A stretch of 64,000 nucleotides of DNA, taken from NCBI GenBank assembly GCA_965223755.1, contig CBDCXF010000001.1, forward strand, positions 620,001 through 684,000, in the 5' to 3' direction. Source of the DNA: CBDCXF01 sp965223755 (GTDB taxonomy: Bacteria; Acidobacteriota; Thermoanaerobaculia; Multivoradales; JAHEKO01). Position 1 is the stretch's first letter, and every line of letters starts with the position of its first letter. Positions 28,021-37,437 of this stretch are shown here, one piece after another. A program made the translations under genes and the position numbers. The notes beneath the pieces are model-generated. The model ran no database searches. It was not told where the DNA came from and saw nothing but the letters and a program-made list of their open reading frames with translations.

Positions 28021-29454
28021 CTAAGTTGAAACGGTTTCGAGTGCTGATTGGAGCCCAGAGCCAGCGCGCGCAACACGCCCATCGACTCCGATGGCGCCAA
28101 CAATATCGTCTGCGTAGGCTTCAGTAACCCCCACCGGCACGATTTCCCCGACTCGTGCGTGTCCGTCATTGATGAGGACGCGGCCGTCGATCCCTGGCGC
28201 CATTCCTCGGTGGCGCCCTTGCAGCAACAGATCTGTCTCCTCACAAGGTCCTTCCACCAGCACTTCGATGGTGTCGCCAACCAGAGACCGGCGCCGCGCT
28301 TCGGAGATCGGGCGTTGAACCTCGAGAAGCGCTTCAGCTCGTCGCGCCATCTCCGGTCGCGGCACCCGCCCCTCGAGTTGGGCTCCGGGAGTCCCGTCTT
28401 CGGGGCTGTATTGAAAAACCCCCAGGTGGTCGAAACGCGCACGATCTATGAATGCCTGCAAACGGTCGAACTCCGCCGTCGTTTCTCCGGGAAAACCGAC
28501 GATGAAAGTGGTTCGCAGCCAGATCTCGGGAACTAGTTCGCGGGCTTCGGCAACTAGGTCAAGGTACCTCTCGGCCGAGCCTGCTCTTCGCATGCGCTTC
28601 AGCACACTGCGATCGGCGTGCTGTAGAGGGATGTCGAGATAGGAGCAAAAACGCTCCTCTCGACCCATGAGTTCGAGCAGACCCCGATCGAGCGTCGCCG
28701 GGTAGGCGTAGAGAAAGCGAATCCACGGTACCTGGGTCTCCGCCAATAGCGCTTCCACCAGCCGGCGCAGACCGTCTCTACCCATGCCAAGGTCCTCGCC
28801 GTAGCGAGTCGTATCTTGGGCTACGAGGCAAAGCTCCGGCACTCCTTGTGCTTCTAGATCCTGGGCTTCGGCCACCAAACTCTCGATGCTGCGACTGCGG
28901 AACCGACCTCGCCATTGCGGTATCGCGCAGAAGGTACATGGGTTGTCGCAACCTTCGGCCACCTTGAGATAGGCGCTTGACGGCGAAGTCAAGACCCGTG
29001 GCGCGGTGTGGTCGAAAATGGCTTGCGACGGTCCGACCTCCGGATCAGCAGACCCGAGCTGAATGACCTCGTCGACACTCTTCAAGTCGTCGAGGCCGAC
29101 AAAGCCGTCCACTTCGGGCAGGGACTCGGCCAATTCGGGGCCGTGACGATTGACCATGCAACCGGCAACTAGCAGCTTCTGGGGACCGCCGGACTGCTTC
29201 AACTCCGACATCTCCAGAATGGCGTCAATCGACTCCTCACGCGCCTCGCCGATGAAGCCGCAGGTATTCACGATCACCGTATCGGCCTCGGTCGCGTCGG
29301 CGGTGATTTCGTAGCCCTGTTTGCGCAGTTCGCCGAGCATGATTTCGCTGTCGACGAGGTTCTTGGCGCAACCCAGACTGACCATGCCAACCCGCTGTTT
29401 CTTGTCGCCGTCCGACACTTTGGCGGGCGTGCGGTCTGATACCCGTTCGGACAT
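28021..29454 (-). CDS. rimO: Ribosomal protein uS12 methylthiotransferase
   Basis: 477 residues. It is a radical-SAM enzyme that adds a methylthio group to the conserved Asp of ribosomal protein S12. The N-terminal UPF0004 domain has three cluster cysteines (SLGCAKNLVDSE, VNTCGFI, VAGCMVNR); the radical-SAM CxxxCxxC is CDNPCTFC, and IPQWRGRFRSR follows, typical of RimO rather than MiaB. A C-terminal TRAM domain is present (about 410-477). There is no Shine-Dalgarno sequence before ATG 29454; instead an extended -10 lies 6 bases upstream, so the mRNA may be leaderless. ribF follows. Confidence 0.96.
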   Translation of the reverse strand: MSERVSDRTPAKVSDGDKKQRVGMVSLGCAKNLVDSEIMLGELRKQGYEITADATEADTVIVNTCGFIGEAREESIDAILEMSELKQSGGPQKLLVAGCMVNRHGPELAESLPEVDGFVGLDDLKSVDEVIQLGSADPEVGPSQAIFDHTAPRVLTSPSSAYLKVAEGCDNPCTFCAIPQWRGRFRSRSIESLVAEAQDLEAQGVPELCLVAQDTTRYGEDLGMGRDGLRRLVEALLAETQVPWIRFLYAYPATLDRGLLELMGREERFCSYLDIPLQHADRSVLKRMRRAGSAERYLDLVAEARELVPEIWLRTTFIVGFPGETTAEFDRLQAFIDRARFDHLGVFQYSPEDGTPGAQLEGRVPRPEMARRAEALLEVQRPISEARRRSLVGDTIEVLVEGPCEETDLLLQGRHRGMAPGIDGRVLINDGHARVGEIVPVGVTEAYADDIVGAIGVDGRVARAGSGLQSALETVST

Positions 29455-29460
29455 GCGAGA

Positions 29461-29469
29461 ATGCTAGCA
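29461..29469 (-). promoter_or_regulatory. Extended -10 element directly in front of rimO
   Basis: Minus strand TGCTAGCAT (TG, one base, -10 hexamer TAGCAT at 29466-29461), then six bases, then the ATG of rimO. This places the expected +1 at or next to the start codon. A 5-bp GC hairpin (29472-29488) sits just upstream; no -35 box is recognisable, as is usual for extended -10 promoters. Confidence 0.4.
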
Positions 29470-29561
29470 AAGCCCCATACTCTGGGGCACTTTCAAACCG
29501 GGCCGTAGCCGCCGTCGATAGTGGCCGATGCCCATACTTGTTGCCGATTGGAGAACGCCGA

Positions 29562-31424
29562 ATGACGCGATGGAGTTTGTTTGTCTGTATGTTGATTTTC
29601 GCCGCAGTCTGGAGCGCGTGCGCGTCACAGGAAGAACCTGACATGGCCACGGCCACCACCCTCATCGACCCCCACAGCTACTCCCGCCCCGGCAAAGTCG
29701 CGGTCAAGCACATCCATCTCGAGCTGATCGTCGATTTCGACCGTGAAGAATTGCGCGGCACTGCCACTTTGGACCTGGAACGCCACGACCCCGAAGCCCC
29801 CTTGATCCTGGACACTCGCGACCTGACCATCGTCTCGGTGGCCGATGACGACGAGCAAGCCCTCGAGTATTCGCTGGGGGACGAGGATGCGCTGCTGGGA
29901 CGGGCTCTGGAAATCGCCCTACCTGAGGGCGTCGAGCAGGTCGTCGTCGGCTACTCGACCTCTCCGCAAGCGGGCGCATTGCAGTGGCTCGCTCCCGCGC
30001 AGACTTCGGGCGAGTCGCCGTTCCTTTTCAGCCAATCGCAAGCCATTCTCGCCCGCACTTGGGTTCCTTGCCAGGACACGCCCGCGGTTCGTTTCACTTA
30101 CAGCGCCGATGTTCAGGTGCCGAGTTCCCTGCTGGCATTGATGAGTGCCGAAAACCCGCAGCAGCGTAACGGCGAGGGTCGTTACTACTTCGAAATGAGC
30201 GAACCGATTCCCTCATATCTCCTAGCCATCGCCGTGGGCGACCTGGAGTTCGGCGCCATTGGCGACCGCACCGGCGTTTACGCCGAGCCTTCGGTGCTGC
30301 AGGCATCCCTGGATGAGTTTCAAGATGTGGACGCGATGATGGAGGCCGCCGAGCGCCTCTACGGGCCCTACGTCTGGGGCCGCTACGACATCCTCGTACT
30401 TCCCCCCAGCTTCCCCTTCGGCGGCATGGAGAATCCGCGCCTGACCTTCGCCACTCCGACCATTTTGGCAGGAGACCGTTCGCTGGTCTCCCTGATTGCC
30501 CATGAGTTGGCTCATTCCTGGTCGGGCAACCTCGCCACCAACGCCACCTGGGACGACTTCTGGCTCAACGAGGGTTTCACCACCTATATCGAGCTGCGCT
30601 TGATGGAGGAAATTGCCGGGCCTGAATATGGCCAGATGCTGCAGTCGCTGTCATTTGGCGATCTGCGCTCGACGCTCGAAGACATGGGAACGGATTCCGC
30701 CGACAGCCAACTCAAACTCGACCTCGCCGGGCGCGATCCCGACGACGGCATGACTTCCATCGCCTACGACAAAGGAGCTTTGCTGCTGCGCACCATCGAA
30801 TCCGAGGTCGGTCGCGATGCGATGGATACGTTTCTCAAACAGTGGTTCTCGGACAACGCTTTCAAGCCGGTCACCACCGATCAGTTCCTTGCTGCCTTCG
30901 AGGTTGCCTTCGGCGACCGGAAAGAATTGATTCGCGCCGTGCGTGAAGATTGGATCCACGGAGCGGGACTGCCGGCCGCTCACGCCGCCACCACAGCCGA
31001 CGCGTTCGCGCCGGTGGATGCAGCTCTCGCCGCGTGGAACGGCGACAGCACCGTTCCACCCTGGGCCGACTGGAACACCCACCAACGCCTGCACTTTCTG
31101 AGGAACCTACCGAAGGACATCGACGCCGGCGCTCTGGCGGCGTTGGATGGGGCCTTGGCCCTCACCGACAGTCGCAACTCCGAGTTGGCCGCCAAGTGGC
31201 TGCAGATCGCCATTGGCGCTCAGTACGAGGACGCCTATCCCAAGCTACGAGAGTTTCTTCTCCGCGTCGGCCGCCGCAAGTTTCTGAGTCCTCTCTATCG
31301 TGCTCTCGCCGCGACCGACACCGGCAAGGACTGGGCACGCGAGGTCTACACTGAGGCACGTGCCGGCTACCACCCGGTATCCCAAGGCTCGATCGACGAG
31401 ATTCTGGGCTGGCCGTACGAGTAG
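29562..31424 (+). CDS. M1 family aminopeptidase (leukotriene A4 hydrolase/aminopeptidase B-like), exported
   Basis: 620 residues from ATG 29562, which follows GGAG by 8 bases (a start at 29538 has no such site). The N-terminus is a signal peptide with a possible lipobox ending SAC (Cys22), so it may be a lipoprotein. M1 motifs: GGMEN at 287-291 binds the substrate N-terminus; HELAH has zinc ligands His314 and His318; NEG holds the third ligand Glu337. A C-terminal helical domain (after about 450) resembles that of LTA4 hydrolase. It probably trims peptides outside the cytoplasm. It is divergent from rimO. Confidence 0.92.
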   Translation: MTRWSLFVCMLIFAAVWSACASQEEPDMATATTLIDPHSYSRPGKVAVKHIHLELIVDFDREELRGTATLDLERHDPEAPLILDTRDLTIVSVADDDEQALEYSLGDEDALLGRALEIALPEGVEQVVVGYSTSPQAGALQWLAPAQTSGESPFLFSQSQAILARTWVPCQDTPAVRFTYSADVQVPSSLLALMSAENPQQRNGEGRYYFEMSEPIPSYLLAIAVGDLEFGAIGDRTGVYAEPSVLQASLDEFQDVDAMMEAAERLYGPYVWGRYDILVLPPSFPFGGMENPRLTFATPTILAGDRSLVSLIAHELAHSWSGNLATNATWDDFWLNEGFTTYIELRLMEEIAGPEYGQMLQSLSFGDLRSTLEDMGTDSADSQLKLDLAGRDPDDGMTSIAYDKGALLLRTIESEVGRDAMDTFLKQWFSDNAFKPVTTDQFLAAFEVAFGDRKELIRAVREDWIHGAGLPAAHAATTADAFAPVDAALAAWNGDSTVPPWADWNTHQRLHFLRNLPKDIDAGALAALDGALALTDSRNSELAAKWLQIAIGAQYEDAYPKLREFLLRVGRRKFLSPLYRALAATDTGKDWAREVYTEARAGYHPVSQGSIDEILGWPYE

Positions 31425-31438
31425 GCCTACAAATGAAT

Positions 31439-31460
31439 AGAGCCCCCTTGCGGGGGCTCT
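31439..31460. terminator. Bidirectional-type terminator hairpin between convergent genes
   Basis: AGAGCCCCC and GGGGGCTCT form a perfect 9-bp GC-rich stem around TTGC. It is 15 bases after the M1 peptidase stop and 30 bases beyond the acyl-CoA dehydrogenase stop on the other strand. The plus side lacks a U-run; the minus-strand side is followed by ATTCATTT, a slightly better tail. Confidence 0.7.
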
Positions 31461-31489
31461 GAAACCAGCTTAGTTAGTGCGGCTACCGC

Positions 31490-33415
31490 TCAGCCGGCGG
31501 CGACCGTTTCGACCGCGGCGCTGGCTGCGACCTGTTCGACTTCAGGCTCGGGTTCGTTCGCCTGAGGCGCCGGCACCGCTTCTCCGCTGAGGAAGCGATC
31601 TTCTTCGACGAACAGGTGGCGGCCCTCCAGCACGTCGACCGCGTAGCGGTAGTTACGGACGTCGTCGTTGTGCCATAGGTCGTGGAACAACTGATCGATG
31701 CGCCGCTGGGCTCCGCGGCAAAAGATGTCGGCGGAGCGGCTCGCCGATTTGGCGTCGGCGTCGCCCGCCTCTTTCATCGCCACCGCGCGCGAGGTCGAAG
31801 CGGTCATTGCAAACAGCTCGTTGGCGATGTCGACGAGGCGGAACAGGAAGCCTTGTTTGTTCTGCAGCCGGCCCTGATGAACGATCATGCCGTGAAACAC
31901 CTGGCGCGCCAGCTTACGGGCTCTGCGGTCGACAAAGCGCGCGTGCCCGGCCAACTCACCGAAGGAGGCATAGCGAGGCCAGCGACCCCAGCCCAGCCAG
32001 CGAGTCGGATACCAGACGGCGTAGAAAGCTGCGCTACGACCGAATGCACCGAGCTTGGCGCCCAGGCCTTGCTTGGGGTCGATGAGGGCGCCGGCGACAT
32101 CGAGGTGCTTGTCCACCGCTTCCCGGGCCATGAACAGGTGCATGATCTCGCTGGAACCTTCGAAAATGCGGTTGATGCGGAAGTCCCGCATCATGCGTTC
32201 GACGCCGACGGGATCCACCCCGCGCTCAGCCAACGATTCCTCGGTCTCATAACCCTTGCCACCGCACACCTGCATGGTGTCGTCGACTAAATCCCAACCC
32301 ACTTCGGTGTTCCACAGCTTGCAGGCTGCGGCCTCCAGACGAATGTCGAAGTTGCCGGCATCGGCCATCGAGGTGGTGGCGCGTACGATCGACTCCATGG
32401 CGAAGGTCTTGGAAGCCATGTTGGCGATCATCTGCGCGACCGCCTCGTGCTTCCCCACTGGACGGCCCCACTGGACCCGTTCGGAGGCGAACTCACGGCA
32501 GATTTCGACCGCCTCTTTGCCGGCGCCGACGGCACCGTTGGGGATCGACAGGCGACCGTCATTGAGCGTAGTCAGGGCGATCTTGAGTCCCCTGCCCTCT
32601 TTACCGATCATGTTCTCGACCGGAACCTTGACGTCCTTGAACGACAAGACGGCGTTGGCGAGCGCCCGCAAACCCATGAAATGACAGCGATGGTCAACGG
32701 ACACGCCTTCCCAGTCGGTTTCGACGACAAAGGCGCTGATCTTGCCCGACTCCTTGTGCCGTGCCATGACCACCAGTAAAGACGCGATGGTGCCGTTGGT
32801 GCACCAGAGCTTGGTGCCGTTCAGCGTATAGGTCTTGCCGTCTTCACTGAGTTCGACGCTGGTCGTCAGTCGTGCCGGATCCGAGCCCACGTCGTGTTCG
32901 GTGAGGGCGAAGGCGGAGATTTCTCCCGCGGCGCACCTCGGCAGGTATTCCTTCTTCAAATACTCACTTCCGAATAGCTTGAGCGGATTGGGAACCCCGA
33001 TCGACTGATGGGCCGACAGCAAAGCGGAGACGTTGCCGTCAACACGACCGACGTACTCCATCACCGCCTGATATTCGGCGTTGCTGAAGCCAAGTCCACC
33101 GTAGACTTTGGGAATCTTCATGCCAAAGGCGCCCAGGTCGCTCAGATCGCGGAGCAACTCCTCGGGATACTCGCCGCTACGATCCATCTCGACCGAATCG
33201 GTACGATCCAGCAAGGCCACGAACTCGCGGTAAAACTTGGCAAACTCCGGCCTCGGCGCCTCGTGAAGCGGGAACGGATGCATGAGGTCGAGGCGAAAGT
33301 TGCCGAGGAACAGCTCTTTGAGAAAACTGGGTTGCTTCCAATCCTTCTCGCGCGACGCCTCCGCCAGCTCACGGGCTTCAGCTTCCGACGCGTGGTGAAC
33401 TTTGCCTTGACTCAT
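31490..33415 (-). CDS. Acyl-CoA dehydrogenase family protein
   Basis: 641 residues from ATG 33415, behind GGAGG; the open frame up to 33832 runs into asnS antisense sequence and is rejected. FAD-dependent alpha,beta-dehydrogenation of acyl-CoA in fatty-acid breakdown. Landmarks: FGMKIPKVYGGLGFSNAEYQ in two halves, AFALTEHDVGSDPA and LNGTKLWCTNG (FAD/substrate region), SIPNGAVGAGKEAVE, QVCGGKGYETEE and FRINRIFEGSSEIMHLFMA. It is longer than the 380-residue short-chain enzymes: a C-terminal extension (about 430-641) resembles long/very-long-chain ACAD forms. The tail is Glu/Pro/Ala-rich low complexity. Confidence 0.93.
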   Translation of the reverse strand: MSQGKVHHASEAEARELAEASREKDWKQPSFLKELFLGNFRLDLMHPFPLHEAPRPEFAKFYREFVALLDRTDSVEMDRSGEYPEELLRDLSDLGAFGMKIPKVYGGLGFSNAEYQAVMEYVGRVDGNVSALLSAHQSIGVPNPLKLFGSEYLKKEYLPRCAAGEISAFALTEHDVGSDPARLTTSVELSEDGKTYTLNGTKLWCTNGTIASLLVVMARHKESGKISAFVVETDWEGVSVDHRCHFMGLRALANAVLSFKDVKVPVENMIGKEGRGLKIALTTLNDGRLSIPNGAVGAGKEAVEICREFASERVQWGRPVGKHEAVAQMIANMASKTFAMESIVRATTSMADAGNFDIRLEAAACKLWNTEVGWDLVDDTMQVCGGKGYETEESLAERGVDPVGVERMMRDFRINRIFEGSSEIMHLFMAREAVDKHLDVAGALIDPKQGLGAKLGAFGRSAAFYAVWYPTRWLGWGRWPRYASFGELAGHARFVDRRARKLARQVFHGMIVHQGRLQNKQGFLFRLVDIANELFAMTASTSRAVAMKEAGDADAKSASRSADIFCRGAQRRIDQLFHDLWHNDDVRNYRYAVDVLEGRHLFVEEDRFLSGEAVPAPQANEPEPEVEQVAASAAVETVAAG

Positions 33416-33569
33416 ACTTCCTCCGAAAGATTCTACGAATGCTCTCATCTGCGCGGTTCTTGCACGAACGGTTTTGCCGCATCGTGGCATAGTATTTTTC
33501 CGCGCTGCGGCAATGATAGCAAATCGCCGTGTTTTTCGCTTCGAATTGTGATGGCTATGGCCAGACCGA

Positions 33570-34865
33570 CTAAGGATACAGGCGCTGCAGAGTGCGCGGG
33601 TAAGGAATGGTCTCGCGAATGTGGTGGATGCCGCACATCCAGCCGACGAAACGCTCGATCCCCATGCCAAAGCCGCTGTGCGGAAAGGTGCCATGCTTGC
33701 GCACGTCCAGGTACCAAGCAAACGCTTCCTCCGGAAGGTCATGCTCGCGGATGCGGCTGAGCAGCAGCTCGTGGTCGTGAATGCGCTGGCTGCCACCGAT
33801 GATCTCGCCGTAGCCTTCCGGCGCCAGGACATCCAGAGCCAAAGCGAGCTTGGGGTCGTCGGGGTCCGGCTCCATGTAGAACGCTTTGACCTCGGTCGGA
33901 TAGCGCTGCACCATCACCGGCTTGGCGAAATGATTGGCCAAGGCGGTCTCTTCATCGCCGCCAAAGTCTTCACCCCACTCCACTGCAAACCCCTGGTCCT
34001 GTAGTAACTGGACCGCGTCGGTGTAACTGATGCGGGGAAACGGACTGGTCACCGCCTGCAACGGTTCCAGGTCGCGCTCCAGCACTTTTAACTCTTCCTG
34101 GCAGCGGTCCAAGATGCGAGCCACTATGTTGCATAGGAAGTCCTCGGCCAACTGGCACAAGCCGTCGAACTCGAGCCCCGCGACTTCCGGTTCGACCATC
34201 CAAAACTCGGTCAAGTGTCTACGGGTCTTGGATTTCTCGGCCCGGAACGTGGGACCAAAGCAATACACCTTGCCGAGTGCCGCCGCTGCGGGTTCAAGAT
34301 AGAGCTGGCCCGACTGACTCAGATACGCCTCATCGCCAAAGTAGTCGGTCGAGAACAGCGTCGAAGTGCCCTCACAGGCCGCTGGAGTCAGAATCGGCGA
34401 ATCGATGAGAACGAAGTTGTTATCGTAAAAGTAGTCGCGAATCGCCTGTACCACCTCGTGCCGCACTCGCAGGATGGCGCGAGGACGTGACGAACGCAGC
34501 CAGAGATGGCGATGATCGAGCAGGAATGCCGTTCCGTGCTCTTTGGGACTGATCGGAAAGTCATTGCCCAGGGAACGCCTCTTCAGCGCCGTGGCATGGA
34601 CTTCCACTCCGCCGGGCGCGCGCTGGTCCTCGGAGACGTTGCCTTGGATCTCGACCCAGTCCTCCTGGGAAAGCTCTCGTGCGACCTGCCAATCTTCCTC
34701 GGAGAGATCGTTGGAAGAAAGCACCACCTGCACCGACTCGATACCGAGACGGACGGTGGCAAAGGCGATCTTGCCCGATGAGCGGGCGTGAACGATCCAA
34801 CCGCGAAAGCGGACCTCTTCCCCGGTCCGCTCTCGAAATTCCTGAATTCGACTCACCTCGTGCAT
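33570..34865 (-). CDS. asnS: Asparaginyl-tRNA synthetase
   Basis: 431 residues from ATG 34865, behind GGGAGAG. The N-terminal OB-fold anticodon-binding domain (about 1-110, FRGWIVHARSSGKIAF) is followed by a class II catalytic core: motif 2 in FRAEKSKTRRHLTEFWMVEPE, the GSQRIHDHELLLSRI segment, and motif 3 GFGMGIERFVGWMCG. The ending IRETIPYPRTLQRLYP is characteristic of AsnRS rather than AspRS. It charges tRNA-Asn, so this organism need not rely only on the amidotransferase route. It lies 125 bases downstream of rnc with its own likely promoter. Confidence 0.94.
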   Translation of the reverse strand: MHEVSRIQEFRERTGEEVRFRGWIVHARSSGKIAFATVRLGIESVQVVLSSNDLSEEDWQVARELSQEDWVEIQGNVSEDQRAPGGVEVHATALKRRSLGNDFPISPKEHGTAFLLDHRHLWLRSSRPRAILRVRHEVVQAIRDYFYDNNFVLIDSPILTPAACEGTSTLFSTDYFGDEAYLSQSGQLYLEPAAAALGKVYCFGPTFRAEKSKTRRHLTEFWMVEPEVAGLEFDGLCQLAEDFLCNIVARILDRCQEELKVLERDLEPLQAVTSPFPRISYTDAVQLLQDQGFAVEWGEDFGGDEETALANHFAKPVMVQRYPTEVKAFYMEPDPDDPKLALALDVLAPEGYGEIIGGSQRIHDHELLLSRIREHDLPEEAFAWYLDVRKHGTFPHSGFGMGIERFVGWMCGIHHIRETIPYPRTLQRLYP

Positions 34866-34890
34866 GGTCTCTCCCGCCCGTGAAGGCCGG

Positions 34891-34907
34891 GCGATTGTAG
34901 CAATCGC
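34891..34907 (-). promoter_or_regulatory. Extended -10 promoter of asnS inside a 17-base inverted repeat
   Basis: On the minus strand TGCTACAAT contains a TG-extended -10 (TACAAT at 34899-34894) about 28 bases before the asnS start. The same bases form a perfect inverted repeat, GCGATTG and CAATCGC around three bases, so a protein binding here would block the -10. No good -35 was found. Confidence 0.4.
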
Positions 34908-34929
34908 GAAACCTAGCAATCTCGAACAT

Positions 34930-34959
34930 CTGAAGCAGAGGCCTTTCGCGATGCTTCAG
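34930..34959 (-). terminator. Inverted repeat after rnc
   Basis: CTGAAGC and GCTTCAG, perfect 7-bp arms around 16 bases that include the palindrome AGGCCT. It is 31 bases downstream of the rnc stop. It lacks a U-run and the loop is long, so it is a weak candidate for the end of the long upstream operon or an RNase III-type processing site. Confidence 0.3.
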
Positions 34960-34990
34960 CATCTCCAACGCTTGTTTCCGCTTTCGAATT

Positions 34991-35647
34991 TCAATCCAAA
35001 GCTTGCAGAGCTGCGGCGGCTGCGTGCTGCTCGGCTTGCTTCTTGGAACCCGCCTCGCCGACTCCCGCCACCTCGCCGCCAATGCGGCATTCGACCGCGA
35101 ACGTCTTCTCATGATCGGGGCCCGAGGTGCCTGCCAGGCGGTAGATCGGCGGTGGGTGTCCGGTTGACTGCAGGCGCTCTTGGAGCCGGCCCTTGAAATC
35201 GGGCTCGGGCAATGCGAGTTCAAATAGCGGCGCTGCCACCCGGGCCGCTGCGGCAAGCCCGCCTTCGAGGTAGACCGCTCCCAAGACCGCTTCCATGATG
35301 TTGGCCAAAACCGAGGTCTTCTCCGCCCCTCCGGATTTTTTTTCGCCCACCCCGAGGCGGGCTTCGTCACCCAATCGGTAGTGCCGAGCCAATTCCGCCA
35401 GAGCCGCTCGACTGACCAGCCGCGCTTTGAGCTTGGACAGCTCCCCCTCCCGCTCCTGGTCGGTAGTGCAATAGAGGTGGTCGACAACCACCAATTCGAC
35501 CACCGCGTCGCCAAGCAACTCGAGCCGCTCGTTGTCATCGACGCCGTTTTCGGCGGCAAACGAACGGTGGGTCAGCGAGGTCTCGAACAGTTCGTGATCC
35601 TCGAACTCAAAGCCGAGTCTCTGCTCGAGTTGGGCACTTGGTGTCAT
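34991..35647 (-). CDS. rnc: Ribonuclease III
   Basis: 218 residues. ATG 35647 overlaps the mutL stop by ATGA, so translation is coupled. The signature NERLELLGDAVVELVV is at about 39-54, with catalytic Asp/Glu also in the later EAVLGAVYLEGG; a double-stranded RNA-binding domain follows (about 150-218, ending SKKQAEQHAAAAALQAL). It processes rRNA precursors and structured mRNA. Being last in the long run that also encodes ybeY and era fits an RNA-maturation theme. Confidence 0.96.
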   Translation of the reverse strand: MTPSAQLEQRLGFEFEDHELFETSLTHRSFAAENGVDDNERLELLGDAVVELVVVDHLYCTTDQEREGELSKLKARLVSRAALAELARHYRLGDEARLGVGEKKSGGAEKTSVLANIMEAVLGAVYLEGGLAAAARVAAPLFELALPEPDFKGRLQERLQSTGHPPPIYRLAGTSGPDHEKTFAVECRIGGEVAGVGEAGSKKQAEQHAAAAALQALD

Positions 35648-37437
35648 CGCCGATGAAAGCTCTTTTCCAGCTCCAGATCCGACATGCGCAACATCACCGG
35701 ACGACCATGTGGGCACGCATAGGGGTTGTCGCAGTCAAAGAGGTCGCCGATAAGAGCTTCAAGATCCTGATCGGGAAGGCGATCGTGCATCTTGACCGCG
35801 CGGCGGCAAGAGAAACTCGCCGCCAACACTTCCTCCAGGCGGGAGCGCAGGTCGCCGACGGGAATCGAGGAGGTAGACACCTCACGCAGAAACGCCAGAC
35901 CTTGCTTTTGCGACAACGACGCCGGCATCGAACTTACTGCCACCGACCCTCCTGACAACACTTCGATCTCAAAACCCGCATCTTTGAGGATGTCTTCTGC
36001 GTCGGCCAAGCGCTCCGCCGCCGAACTGTCGAGATCGAGCATCACCGGTTCCAGCAGCGGCTGTACGTCCATCGACTCCCCACGCGTTGCGCCGAGAATG
36101 CGTTCGAAAAGAACTCGCTCATGGGCCACGTGCTGGTCGATGAGGTAGAGCGCGTCGGGACCCTCGACGAGAACGATGGCTGCTTTGTACTGACCGAGGA
36201 TGCGAAACCGGCTTTGACGCCCATCGCGGCCGCTCAGAGGAATCGGCGTTCCCAGCGCAGGCTCTGCTTGTTGCTCGGACTGGATGAGGTTGGGTTCGGC
36301 GATATATCCGGCCATGCCGTCACCGCTCTTGTCTGCATGCGGCGGATCGTCTGTACGTCGCCCGCCGAGCCCGGTCCAAGCCGGAACCACCGGTGGCAAA
36401 TCATCGACTGCCGCAATTGGCGCCTCGTCCTCGGAGCGGGCGGTTGCCAGACCACGCCGCAAGCGCCGATAGATTTTTGAAGTCAGGGCCGGGTCGCCAA
36501 AGCGAACCTCATGCTTTTGGGGATGGACGTTGACGTCCACCTGATCCGGCGGGATGTTGAGGAACAAGAACAGCGACGGAAACTCGGCGTGTCCCCACTC
36601 GTCGCGCGCGGCACGGAAGAAGAGCGACACCAGTCCGCGATCGCGCAGCAGACGTCCGTTGACGAAGATCATCACCTTGCGGCCGCGACTGGTCTCGTGA
36701 TTCCCGATCATGCCCCAGATCGCTTCAGCCTCCTCGGGAGGATCACCAAACGGGATCAAGCGTTGGGCCAACCGCCGACCGAAGATGTCGTCGATCCTCT
36801 GACGTAGGGCTTCGAAGCGATCGTCCGTTGCTGGCACCGCCGGCGCCTCGAGTAACTTCTTGCCCCGTTGCTCGACCTGAAAAGCGATCTCGGTATGCAC
36901 CAGAGCGTAGGCCTGTACAACCTCGAGGCAGCGGCGTTGTTCGGTCGCCGCCTGCTTGAGGAACTTGCGGCGCGCGGGCACATTGGAAAACAAACCAGAG
37001 ACCTCGACGCAGGTGCCCTGGGGTTGAGAAATCGGCTCCTCCGTCACCGTCCTTCCCCCATCAACGACAATGCGAAATCCGTCCCCGGCGGACTCCGCCG
37101 AACGCAGATCGACTCGACTCACGGCGGCAATCGCTGCCAACGCTTCGCCGCGGAAGCCCAAAGTGGCGATCGAGTTGAGGTCCTCAAGCTTGCTCAGCTT
37201 GCTGGTGGCGTGCCTTTTCAGCGCCAGGCGAACGTCGTCCGCCTCCATGCCGAAGCCATCGTCTCGTACCGAAACGAGATCGCGTCCTCCGCCCAACAGC
37301 TCAACATCAATGCGCGTTGCGCCCGCATCGATAGCGTTCTCGACCAACTCCTTGACTACGGACGCGGGACGCTCGACCACTTCGCCGGCGGCGATCTTGG
37401 TGATCAAAGAATCCGAAAGTGGGCGAATGCGACTCAC
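35644..37437 (-). CDS. mutL: DNA mismatch repair protein MutL
   Basis: 597 residues. The N-terminal GHKL ATPase shows KIAAGEVVERPASVVKELVENA (in two blocks), DDGFGM and TLGFRGEALA. The C-terminal dimerisation domain contains LIDQHVAHERVLFE, which matches the metal-dependent endonuclease motif DQHA(X)2E(X)4E with Val for Ala, and CPHGRPVM, the matching zinc-site motif. So this MutL should nick DNA itself, as in bacteria without MutH. It overlaps both neighbours by four bases (ATGA at each junction). Confidence 0.96.
   Translation of the reverse strand: MSRIRPLSDSLITKIAAGEVVERPASVVKELVENAIDAGATRIDVELLGGGRDLVSVRDDGFGMEADDVRLALKRHATSKLSKLEDLNSIATLGFRGEALAAIAAVSRVDLRSAESAGDGFRIVVDGGRTVTEEPISQPQGTCVEVSGLFSNVPARRKFLKQAATEQRRCLEVVQAYALVHTEIAFQVEQRGKKLLEAPAVPATDDRFEALRQRIDDIFGRRLAQRLIPFGDPPEEAEAIWGMIGNHETSRGRKVMIFVNGRLLRDRGLVSLFFRAARDEWGHAEFPSLFLFLNIPPDQVDVNVHPQKHEVRFGDPALTSKIYRRLRRGLATARSEDEAPIAAVDDLPPVVPAWTGLGGRRTDDPPHADKSGDGMAGYIAEPNLIQSEQQAEPALGTPIPLSGRDGRQSRFRILGQYKAAIVLVEGPDALYLIDQHVAHERVLFERILGATRGESMDVQPLLEPVMLDLDSSAAERLADAEDILKDAGFEIEVLSGGSVAVSSMPASLSQKQGLAFLREVSTSSIPVGDLRSRLEEVLAASFSCRRAVKMHDRLPDQDLEALIGDLFDCDNPYACPHGRPVMLRMSDLELEKSFHRR

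Noticed and set aside
33416..33832. 139-residue N-terminal extension of the acyl-CoA dehydrogenase
   Set aside because: It reads through the spacer and antisense to asnS; the Shine-Dalgarno sequence and family start are at 33415.
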